A stretch of 64,000 nt of DNA from Macrocystis pyrifera (Eukaryota > Sar > Phaeophyceae > Laminariales > Laminariaceae). Below the pieces are notes generated by a model that saw only the letters and a program-made list of their open reading frames with translations, ran no database searches and was not told where the DNA came from. Positions 35,898-47,142 of the stretch are shown piece after piece; position 1 is the stretch's first letter; every line of letters begins with the position of its first letter. The position numbers and the translations under genes were made by a program. Location of the stretch: positions 4,685,862 through 4,749,861 of the forward strand of contig JASSKH010000029.1 of NCBI GenBank assembly GCA_031763025.1, read 5' to 3'.

Positions 35898-38800
35898 ATG
35901 TTTTCATATCAAAGCCTCCCTCGCCCCCTCCCGCTCTCGTCCGCGTCGCTGCCACCGTCCTTCTCTCTACGTGCCTCCCCCCCACGCCCCCCTCGATGTT
36001 ATCTCGAACCGGACCCGCCGACGAACGAGCAAAGGTCTATGCCATCGAGCCCACGGCAAGCCAACCTCTTCCTCGCCCCAAACCCAGCGTCGCCACCGCC
36101 AAAAATTTCAACATCAACATCCACACCACCACTCTTGCAACCACTCTCCTCCTCATCACCATCATCACCACCGCCACCACCACCACCACCACAACCAGAA
36201 TCACAATCGTTATCGTTGCCGCTGGTACCATTGGCGCTCGAGATCGCGTCGTCGCCGCCGCCGCCTCCGCCTCCGCCGCCACCAGCCCCTGTCGACGACG
36301 AAGGGGGGTGCCTGACCCCCGTCGCGCCCGGCTGTTGCGAAATTTTCCACGCTAAGGAGGCGGTAGTGGCTTCGTCGGCGGCGCGGGGGAGAGGGGTTGG
36401 GAACTCGCGCTCGGGGTCCACTAGCTCGCTTCGAGGAGGCGTTGGCTGCGGGAGTGGTGGCGGTGGCGCAAGCGTCAACGCCAGCGATAGCCGTAACGAT
36501 AGCGCCACCGTTCGGGGGGGTGGCAATGGAGGCGAGGTTACGGTCGAGGCTCTCTCGCTTGGTCTGGTGTCGGCGGCGGCGACGGTGGCGGCCGTGGATG
36601 GAGGGGTGGCGGTAGAGGTGCCTTCAAAGGTGGAGGTTTCTCCAGATGGGGGGGGGGGGGCAGGGATGGGTCATCTCCGGCTCCGCGACCCGCAGCTCCT
36701 GGAGGATTTTTCTTGTCGCTGCTGGGGACGGGGAGGAGGGATGAGGGACGGGGGGGCGGGGGAGGACAGGGGAGAGGGGGGCGGGGGGGGGGGGAGAATA
36801 GCTCGGCCGCTGACATCGCGGGTAATTGTCTGGTTGAAGCCGAGCGGGGCAGTGGCGACTGTAGCGACGGCGGCGGAGGTGGAGGGGGTGAGAGGGTTTT
36901 TGGGCGGGGTGTTTTCGACTCGCGAGAGGCGCGGGTTTGCCACGTGGACGCTCCTGATGGGGTGGCTAACCACGCCCGATGGCAAGAGCAGCAGCAAGAG
37001 CAGCAGCAGCAGCAGCAGCAGCGGCAGCAACAACCGACTGCTGCCGCGGCCGCAACCGCTTCCTTCTCCTCTGCTGACACGCCTGCGGACGCTTCTGCCA
37101 GTTTTTCTGCTGACGCTTTTGCGGACGCTATTGCTTCTGCTTCTGCTTCCGCTTCCGCTGAATCTCCCGCTGGTGCTTCTACGGACGCGCCTGCTACCGA
37201 CGCGCCTGTGTTTAACGGTAGCCTGGAGAACGTAACCGGCGATAGCGGTGGCAGGAGTGGTGGTAGCGACGGCATCGGCAAGGACTGCGGCAACGGCAGC
37301 GGCAGCGGCAGCGGCCGTGGCAGCGGTAGCGGTAGCAGCGAAGACGACGGCGACGGTGCGTCCGAGGGTCTCCGGCGGCAGATGGAGTCTCTGCTGGCAA
37401 GAGTGGAGTTCTTAGAGAGCCGGCAAGCTTTCGAAGGATCGGCCTGGGGGGCGCGACGGGGTGGCGGCGCCGGGTGCGTGCCCGAGCACGAGCCGGTGTC
37501 GTCGTCGGCGCATACGATGCTGTTGACGCCGCCACCGCGGCTGACGAGAGCTCGAGACCCGCTGGGGAGCGGCGATGTGCCAGCGACGGGGGTAAGCACG
37601 ACGCCCTTTACGGGGCTGGACGTGCTCTTTCGCACGCCGAAGGTGAGGAATAAACGGGAAAACAACCGGGAATCGCCCCCCCCCTCCTCCCTTCTCCACA
37701 TTATTTCATCCTACGCTTCGTGTACGTACCAGGTACCTAGTGTAGGGTATTCTGGTACGGTTTACGCGCATTTCTTCCCTTTTTTTTCCACCTTTCCCAT
37801 CCCCCCCCACGTGCTCACGTTCCCTTTTCCCACGTACCTGCTTTTCCTACTTTTCTTACGTGCTCATCTTCCCAGGTTGCTACTTTTTCCATTTTTGCGG
37901 TTGTGTTGCGTTTTCCGACCTTTTCGCTTTCTCACGTTCCACATTTTTTCCACTGTTTTACCGCTTTTCTGCGTCCGGCGGTGTCCACATTTCCCCATAT
38001 TCTATTTTTTCTCACCTTCCACATTATCTCTTTTTCTTTTTCCCACTTTCCACAGCTTTTTTTCGCTTGTATGTATTCCCACGTTCAACTTTTTTCTCAC
38101 TTTTCCATGTATTTCCTGTCATAAGTGGTCCATATTTTTCTTTCTGGCTCTTTCGCGCTCTTTTTCGACATCTTCCACAACAACCAACACCGCCACCATC
38201 TTCACCAACTTCACCAACACCGTAAGGCACCACCGCCGCCGCAAGACCAGGAACGGGACCCCCACTCCCACCACCTCCACGCAAACCAGCACCACCATCC
38301 CCACCACCAGCAACACCACCACCACCCTCCGCTCTCACCGAGCCGTGGCCAGACCCAGTGGGCGCCCCAGCCCGGTCCCCGGTCCCCGCAGAGACCACGC
38401 CTTACGTGGTGCGCAGGGGACGGGCAGGATGCTATTCAGGCTCGGGGGGGGAGGGTGCCGCCTCGGCAGCCGGAGTCGCCTCCGGCGTGGAGCTTGACCG
38501 AGGGGACGGAGACCGTTGATGGCTCGGTTTGCGATGAGTTTGCTGCTTCGGCGAGGGGGGCGGCAGGGGGGAGGAGGCCGCGGTGTGCGACGGAGGAGGT
38601 TGGGGGGGTCGGCGAGGAGGGAGTGGCGGGGAGGGAGAGGAAGGGAGGGAGGGGGCTGTTTTTGAGCGGTGGGGATTCGAGTAAAAGGTGAGTGGTTTTT
38701 TTTTGGGAAGGGGTAGGCGAGGGTGGTGGTGGTGGTGGTGGTGGGGGGGGGGGGGGGGGGGGTACTCTTTTGTTGCTTGCCTTAGTCATTTGACCATTGA

Positions 38801-41490
38801 CCACCCATCCCTTTCGAGACAAAGCACCGTTGCTGCTCCTAATAGAGACACCTCCAACAGTTGGGCGCTCATTACGTTGTTCCCATATATTACATGGAAT
38901 GGTTTTGCTAATCTCATCCCCTTCCTGTTTGGCCGCCTGTGGCCACCATCGATCTCCTAGGATAACGATCGTTTTCTCGCTGCTATCTAGTGTATCAAAC
39001 TCCTCCATGTCGCTTTCGTCGATTTACTTCATCTCCTCTTCTAACATTCGTCGATTTCCTTCATCTCCTCTTCTAACATATCCCGTTCCTCCTTGTGCAT
39101 TTCACATTCTCCTACTATGTGAGTTCTACTCTATTGCTTTGCCACACGGGCACAGACTGTGCATCAATTTCCTCATCCTCCCGGCTACTAGTGTACCCCT
39201 TTCTTGTTTCTGGCAGGTCCAGGTCACCTACACAAAAGCACCTTTCAGCGTTTTCGCGGTGTCCATTGGGCCGAGAAAATACGTTTTCATTTCTATTCCT
39301 TCGCTCAATCCCCCGTATATCTCTAAGTGTTTTCCCGATTCCACCTTCTTTCTTAATGCTAGCCTTTCCCTTCTTTGTGTCATTTCTTCTACTTCTTCTG
39401 CCTTATACCTCCCGAACTTCCCGGCGGACATCATCTCTTCTTGGTTTCCCCCTATATCCTTCCATACTGTCTCAACTACGCCATCCCACCTTATTCCAGC
39501 TCGCCCTTTTGTTACTTTTTCCCATACAGCTCTATCATCTATGGTTGGCAACCTCTTTTTTGGCATGTTTTTTGCTTTATATTGCCAGTTCAACTTTCTC
39601 ATATCTCTATTTGTTTTGAGTGGGCGCATTCCCAGTTCTGCTCCTAATAGTGTATTCCTAGTCGTACTTGAGCATCTTGGGATATTTATAGCTGCTGTCA
39701 TCTGTAATGTTTCCAACTGTTTTACGAGTTTCGCGTTCCCTTCGCATACTTTATCCTGCATATTCTAGCTTTGGTACTATCACATTCATCAGGATGCATC
39801 TCTTAATCCTATTGTCAAGGTGCGAGTCTGTTAGGATCGCATCCATCTTGCCTACGTGTGCTTCCCCTTTTCTATTAATTTTGCTATATGTGTATCCCAA
39901 GAGCAGTCTTTTGATGTCTCTACGCCAAGGTATGTCTGTTGGTTGCGATCGGCAATTCATCTTCTCCCCACTTCCAACTGAACTTCACGGGGTTCACCTT
40001 ATTTTCGTTACAAGCAACTACTGCGCATTTCTTGACGTTCGCCGTCACCCTTCATTTCCTGGTGTATTCTAGCGCCTTCTCTATTTGTTTCTGCAATCTT
40101 TCGGGCGTTTCTGATATCCCCACGAAGTCATCCGCAAACATCAATCCCGACACCGTATCTTCCCCTACCGTGACTCCCTGCCTTGCTGCCTCCACTGCTA
40201 CTATCAGGTTGTTAATGTATATCTTGAATAAGTTAGGTGACAACGTACATCCCTGTGCAACTCCTTGTAAAATGTCAACATACTTCGATATTTCCCCGTC
40301 CAGCATCACCGCACTTCTCGCACATTCCGTCATCTTTTTCATCATTCTCCACATCTTTCCTCTGATTCCTGTTTCCCACAGTGTTTTCCACAATTCATTT
40401 CTCCATACTGCTGTGTCGTAGGCTTCCTGTACATCTAGATAAAAACAGTACGTTGTTAGTCCCGGGTCTTTCCTACCGTGGATTATCTTACCTATGGTGC
40501 ACACATGATGATGGGGCTGTGGTGTTTTTCTTGGCTGCTTCTTTTTCGCTGCTGCTGTTGGTGGTGGTGGTAGTGTTGTTTTGACTGCTAGTTATCGTTG
40601 TTGCCGCTGAGTGTGTTGTTTTTTGTTGATTGCTATTATTTGTTGTCGTCATTTTTATCTTGGAACTTGGCCCCAAACCCCACCCCAAGTCATGAGCCAA
40701 GCCCAACACCTGAAGCCTGAATTCGAGCCCCCACCCCCCGTGGCGTTTGCGCCTGAATCGGATGTCGCAACTCGCCAAAAAAAGATGGGAAATCGATTCA
40801 AGCCCTGGCAGAAGGCGTAGCCCTCGTGGAAGCCGAAGTCCCCTCCTTGGTAGAGGCTCTAAGGTAAGGAGGCGGGAAAGAGAGCGGGGAGGAGAGGTGA
40901 ATTGTGGGTGGGGCAGGCGATAAGGGGACAGGGGGGTCGGGGGGGGGGGGTCGGGGGGGAAGGAGGCGGCGAGGGGGGGGGGAGGCGGGTGTGGTGTAGT
41001 GGCGATATTCGTGATCGTCGTTCTGTAAGACGGCGTACATGTAGTGGGGGGCACATGAGGATATCCCCCCCCTTCCCCACTCCCCCGTGGACCGATATCC
41101 CGTATTTCATTATTTAGTTTTTTTCCGTACATTTTTTCCGTAGTTATATCCCCCCCCCAATGTATCTTGCTGCTTTTTTTGTGTTCGTTATGTTCGTCTT
41201 TTGGATGTATCCTAGATGATAGAATAACCCCCCTCCCTCTCCCCCCCCCCCCACCCCTCGGGTATCCCCCGACAGGAAAGATACTTCGGTGACTCGCCAG
41301 ACAAAGCCGCACTAAAGTTGTTGAACTCCCAGGAGTTACCACCGGGAGGCACGACCAAAGCCGAAAGCGGCGTTTCGGACAAGGAGATGGGGGATGATGC
41401 TGGGGCGCAAGGCGGCAGCGGAGAAGGGACGATGGGGGGAGGGGGGTGTGGAAGGCCGGAGCCTATTTCGCTCTTGGGGTACCTTCGGGT
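35898..41490 (+). CDS. Probable N-terminal low-complexity exons of the TAPT1-like gene
   Basis: Upstream of the conserved core, plus-strand exons with matching phases can be chained. One exon ends at 37642 (phase 0, donor GTGAGG) and contains Gln and Ala/Ser runs, a coiled-coil segment LRRQMESLLARVEFLESRQ and TTPFTGLDVLFRTPK. The next runs from about 38227 to 38687 (His-rich, then acidic/Gly, donor GTGAGT, phase 2). Then comes a 52-nt exon 40812-40863 (Arg/Ser-rich, donor GTAAGG). The next starts at 41276 (acceptor CGACAG, RYFGDSPDKAALKLL), and its donor is unclear. An ATG at 35898 opens a Pro-rich frame in another register that would need one more intron. Linkage to TAPT1 is inferred from strand, order and phase; these exons could be a separate gene. 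The minus strand is also open over 35999-37701. Confidence 0.42.
38763..40505 (-). mobile_element. Family B non-LTR retrotransposon (LINE), 5'-truncated and broken
   Basis: Minus-strand frames encode the second half of a reverse transcriptase: FYLDVQEAYDTAVWRNELW, then GVAQGCTLSPNLFKIYINNL, then the catalytic SGLMFADDFVGI and, further on, TYLGVE. The order and QG..LSP..F...N motif are those of LINE-type enzymes. The frame at 40052-40504 stops, and later parts continue in other registers (39751-39960, 39228-39761), so the copy is a pseudogene. The 5' part, including any endonuclease, is absent. The 3' end on the minus strand reads AAAAGAGTA followed by C's (G tract 38738-38762 on the plus strand), not poly(A). 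It sits within the 2.1-kb intron between the candidate exons at 38687 and 40812. Confidence 0.88.
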
Positions 41491-41733
41491 TGAGGTGTTC
41501 GGAGCCGAGGACCATGGGGTAGTGGGACGCGCAGGTATTTAGTGGGCTTGGAAGGCGTGCTGTTTTGGGGAGGCGGGGAGAGGGGCGGGGCACATGTTTT
41601 TTTGGGGTAAGGGTGGTGGTATTTTGTTGCCTCTTTGGGCGCACTTCGGGTTGATTTTTTCGGAACCGAGGACCATGCGGTCGTGGACGCGCAAGTTTGT
41701 TGGTGGGAGTGGAAGGCGTGTTGTTTGCGCGCA

Positions 41734-42076
<343 letters not shown>

Positions 42077-42179
42077 GCAGAGGTTCTTCTTGGTCGCCAG
42101 GTGTACGTTTGCTGTGGGAGTTGGGGGAGTTGGGGGAGTTGGGAAGCGCGATGTTTTGCGGGGGCCGGGGGAAGGGGGG

Positions 42180-42602
42180 GGGGGGGGGGTGTACTCGATA
42201 GGAGAGATGTACTCGATCTCATGCATGGCCGTAGCCGTATGACCACAGACCCTCGCACCCCAAAAATGCCGGGACGGAGCACGCCGGGTTTTCACCGACC
42301 AGGCAGACATTGCTTGCACCAAGCGCGAAGCGCCGTGAGGTGTCCGGCGCATCGCATGAAGGGTGAGCTGCATCCTACAAAGAACCGCTTGTGAGGCGGA
42401 CGTGCATATGGATGACAGCTTCAATGAGTTAGTTTAATTTCCGGTGTGGCCACTTCCAGAGACAGCAATGGGAGTGCTATGTAACTGCCTCTTGGGTGCC
42501 TTACCTTGAACACTACGTGATACGATCAATTCCCTTGTGCAGAGTAAACGTTCTTTACTTCGCACAAACGATCTCACTCGACACCCAGCTGTGAGCGACC
42601 GC

Positions 42603-42637
<35 letters not shown>

Positions 42638-42745
42638 GGTACCCTGGATGTCTAGCTCACGTACGAAGTGAGCGGCATGTTTTACAGTGTCGTTGCCAAC
42701 CGACGCCAACCCAACCCATATATAATATATATAATATGTAATGGG
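42180..42745 (-). mobile_element. Family A, full-length copy
   Basis: Preceded by a G run and GTGTACTCGATAGG. It contains all family words, an internal A run of about 34 (42602-42635), and the far end CCAACCGACGCCAACCCA followed by an AT repeat. It is nearly identical over its whole length to the copy at 46685-47255. Confidence 0.9.
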
Positions 42746-42889
42746 GTGGGGGGGGGGGGGGGGACTCTGTTGGAGTATCTTCGGGTTGAGGCGCTGGAAG
42801 CCGAGGACCATGGGGTGGTGGACGTGCAGGTTTGTGGGAGGAATGGGAGGCATGCTGTTTTGCAGGGGGAGGGGGGAGGGGGGGGGGGG

Positions 42890-42965
42890 GGGGCGTACTC
42901 ATTTGTTGCTTGCCTTAGTTATTTGACCATTGACCGTGCATCTGTTTCGAGACAGAGGGAGAGAG
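42890..42965 (-). mobile_element. Family B LINE, minimal 3'-end copy
   Basis: G tract, then CGTACTCATTTGTTGCTTGC, then ATTTGACCATTGACCGTGCA. It is about 70 bp long. Confidence 0.75.
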
Positions 42966-43369
42966 GAAGGGGGGTGAATCGGTATTGGGGCACGTTCGGA
43001 TTGAGTTCGGAGCTGCGAGTCACGGGATTGTGGGCGCGCATGTTTGCCGTGGAAATGGGGAGGCGTTTTGTTCGCGGGGACGGAGGGGGGTTGTCGAGAG
43101 TTGCTTTGTTTGCCGGAGATGTGCTTGGTGTGTTTGTGTCTACGTGTGTTTGTCGTGTGTGTTTTTTCTTTTAACCCTTTTAGTGCCGCACAATGCAGGA
43201 ACCCAAATCTGACTCTAATTAGAAGTTTTTTTTTGTCTACAACGTGACCGCGGTACTAAATGCGTGAAGAGGTTTAACAAAACACCTCAACCTTAGCTAG
43301 GAGAGTGGGGACGAATTTCATCTTCGCGTGTTGCGTTTTTATTTGCGTCGCCTTTTTTTTCTGTGGCAG

Positions 43370-46300
43370 GCGAATCGGACCGTGAGGAACTTTCTTACGG
43401 TCCCCAGGCAGCTGGAGAAGCTTCTCCTGTTCGGCATGCTGGTGTGCCTCGACACGTTCTTGTACGTGACCACCTTCCTGCCAATCAGAATCGTCATCGG
43501 CGTGTTCTCCACCCTGTTTTCGTTGATGAGCAGGTGGGTGGGTTGGGTGGGTGTTTGTTCATGATTTATTTGTACCGAGGTTTGTGCTTTTTATCGCTAT
43601 TTTGTAGAGGTACTAGTAGGTAGTGTCGACCCCTCCTTCTTTTTCTACATCTCCTGACTCGGACGTTTGTTGTCTTTTCTGTTTTCCCTGTTGGTGGGAC
43701 TCAGGTTTCACCTTCAGCTGGGAGGCGGGGGGGGGGGGGGGGGGGGGTCGGGTTAAACAGCCAGGGACTACGTATTATCGGCCTCTCTTTCTCTCTACAA
43801 CTCCTGACCCAGACGTTTTGTTTTTTTGTCCGTACTATTTTGCTTTTGTGAGTTCGTATGTGTATTTCTTACTCTATTCTCTGTGCTTCGGTGAGTTCCT
43901 TCTACTCTTCTGCAGGTGGGGGCGGGCGGGGGGTCCCAGATGGGTTGTACAGTCAGTGACTGCGTGAATCCCGGTCTTTTAGACCGCGCGTGAGTATCTC
44001 TGCGTGAATCCCGGCCTTTTAGTTTTAGATCACACGTGAGTGTCTCTGCAACCGCTAAATAACGCATCTCCTATTTTATGCGTGAGTGTTTCCCTCCCTA
44101 CTCTCATAATCCCGCCTCCTAGCACAAGCAGTTACGGGGGATCATACTGTAGTAGTCGGGGCCTATCATATACCCAAACAGCTACATATTTCGGTATGTT
44201 CACTATCACGGGGGACCATAGTTAATAGGACCTATGGTATACATAAAAACCCACACTTTTACCTATTTTTGCTAACACTATTTGGTCCTATTTACTATGG
44301 TTCCCCGTAATAGGCTTATCGGGTCCTGATTACGCTGTTGCCCCGTCATAGTTACCAGGTAATTACCGCTTTTAGTGCTGCTGCACTCCCGTTTCGGGGA
44401 CAAACTACTTGGAATTAGAGTAGATTGTGCGAGAAAAAGGGACTGTAGTCCTCAAAGGGTTGATACGAATTCGAATTCAAGACACCCCCATTGATTATTT
44501 CACCCCACAGATAGTCTACCCGCTTACCTCTATTTCATTAGTATTTTCCATGTTTTGTTGTTAATGCTGACTCCGAGACATTTTCTTTTTTCGGCCGTCA
44601 TCTGCTGCTCTCGTTGTTTCTTTTTGTGTGTCTGAGAGAGCAGACAGTACCTTTGTTTTTTACATCAGTATTGCCGTGTTTTGTTGCATCGATCTCGTGA
44701 CTCCCCGATTGTTTTGTTTTTGTTCTTTGCTTTTGTTAGCTTGCTGCTGTCGTTGGTTTTGTTGGTTTTATGTCCGGATGGGTCATACCCACTATTGATA
44801 CACCCCTTTATTATGTCAACACCGTACGAATACAGTATGCCCCCTGACTCCGAGACGGCGTTCGAGACGGGTGTTTTCTTTCTCCGTCGGTCTTGTGCTG
44901 TCGTTGATTTTTTTTTCTGGGTGCGTCAACCTTTATTTCATCAATGTTACCGTGTTTTCTACCAGGTATTTCCTTCTGATCCCGAGACACTGTTGTTGTT
45001 GTTGTTGTTGTTATTGTTGTTATTGTTGTTGCTGTTGCTGTTTGTTGTCTTGGCTGTTGCTGTTGTTCTGGCTGGGTGGGCGCGCTGCGCGCAACAGGCG
45101 AAGCAGGCCGAGGGTGAATCGTCCCTTGCTCTACGATTGGATGCGCGGCGCGACGATCTGCGCCGCCCTCTGCTCTCTCCAGTTCCTGGAGATGTCGAGG
45201 GTATACCACTACATTAGGGGGCAGGCGATGGTGAAGCTCTACGTGCTCATCGCGATGGTGGAGATCTTTGACAAGGTATGTGATATGGTATTGCCTGGTG
45301 TGGTATGGCGGTTGTGGAGAGCGCTGACAAGGTAGGCCGATGTTGTGGCGTGTGGCACGGTACGGTACGGTATGGTATGGTACGGTCTACAGGTTGTGTT
45401 ACGATGGTTTTGGTATAGGGGTTTGGCGTGCTGGCATGTGGTACCGATGTTGTTGTTGTTGTTTCTTCACTAACTCGTATCCAACATATGGCGTCCGTGG
45501 TCGTAGGACAGGCTCCTAAAAACTGGAGCGGGAAAAGCGCCTCAGGGAAAAAAAAATGATGACACGAGTTGGCGTATGTTTTTTTGTATGGGCTGTGGTG
45601 TACCAGGTATTGCCAGTACATACACCTGATATTTCCCGTGGTTATTGAAGTTGTTCTTGGGCTGGCTCGGAATATTTGAGGATGATGTTGTGGTACGATG
45701 GATAGTGATACGACAATGCGCAGGTGAGGCTGTAAGACACGTGTGGCACTGGGCTGTTGTCGCGCGTTGTACATGCCTGCTATTTCACCTTGAGGGTGTG
45801 TGCCTATATTTTGGGAGCATGCCACGCTGGGGGTGCACCTCGCCTGCGGAGATGCTTACGATATGTAAGTAAGCCGAAGCTGACTTTTGATTGTTGTGTG
45901 GGTTTCAGTCCGATGAACAAGCGATCCCGTGGCCTATATATATATACACAGGTGTTAGCGAAACTACTAAGCATCAGTAAGGCGTGCTTTATGAGGCATA
46001 CGTATTGGCTAGTTTTCTCAGCGCCCTTCTGGAAAGCCGTCAGTCGGGGACAAAAAGAGCGAAAAGAAGGTACCTCTATCGTAGCACGTTTTTTTTTTCT
46101 TTAACTTTTCAGGCGGTGTTGTAGGTATGGCGCGCGGAGGGGGAGGGCGGGGGGGCGTACTCATCTTGTTGCTTGCCCTATTACGGGGGGGTCCATAGTT
46201 AACAGGACCTATGGTATCAATAAAAACCTATATATTTACCTATTTTTACTAACAAAATCTGGTCTCATTATCTATGGACCCCCGTAACAGTAAAATCTGA

Positions 46301-47108
46301 TCATTGGCCACGCATCGCTTTCTGGACGGAGCACCGTTCCCAGTCCTAATAAAGACACCTCCAACAGTTGGGCGCTCACGACGTTGTTTCCATGTATTAC
46401 ATGATTTGTTTTTTTTTTGTTGGTCTCATCCCGTTCATGTTTCGCCGCCTGTGGCCACCATCTATCTCCGAGTATAGCGATCATTCTCTCGCTGCTTTCC
46501 AGTGTACCTAACTCCCAACATCTCCTCTCCTAAGACATCCCGTCCCTCCTTGTGCATTTCCCATTCTCCTACCATGCGAGTTCTACTCTCTATTGCTTTG
46601 CCACACGGGTGCACCTGTGCATCTTCTTCCTCCTCCTCCTCCCGGCTACTGGTATACTCTTTTCTTGCGTGGAGGGAGACGGGGGGGGGGGGGGGTGTAC
46701 TCGATAGGAGAGATGTACTCGATCTCATGCATGGCCGTAGTCGTATGACCATAGACCCTCGCATCCCTACAATGCCGGGACGGAGCATGTCGGGTTTTCA
46801 CCGACCAGGCAGACATTGCTTGCACCAAGCGCGAAGCGCCGTGAGGTGTCCGGCGAGTCGCATGAAGGGTGAGCTGCATCCTACTAAGAACCGCTTGGGA
46901 GGCGGACTTGCATATGGATGACAGCCTCAATGAGTTAGTTTAATTTCCGGTGTGGCCACTTCCAGAGACAGCAATGGGAGTGCTATGTAACTGCCTCTTG
47001 GGTGCCTTACCTTGAACACTACGTGATACGATCAATTCCCTTGTGCAGAGTAAACGTTCTTTACTTCGCACAAACGATCTCACTCGACACCCAGCTGTGA
47101 GCGACCGC

Positions 47109-47142
<34 letters not shown>

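Noticed and set aside
35999..36526. Minus-strand Gly/Asp-rich frame
   Set aside because: It consists mostly of translated CCACCA/CCGCCG repeats; the stop and start have no splice support.
36538..37701. 387-codon minus-strand frame, Pro/Ser/Ala-rich
   Set aside because: It lies antisense to the plus-strand frame that has the coiled-coil segment and a consensus donor. GC-rich repeats open both strands. It is not fully excluded.
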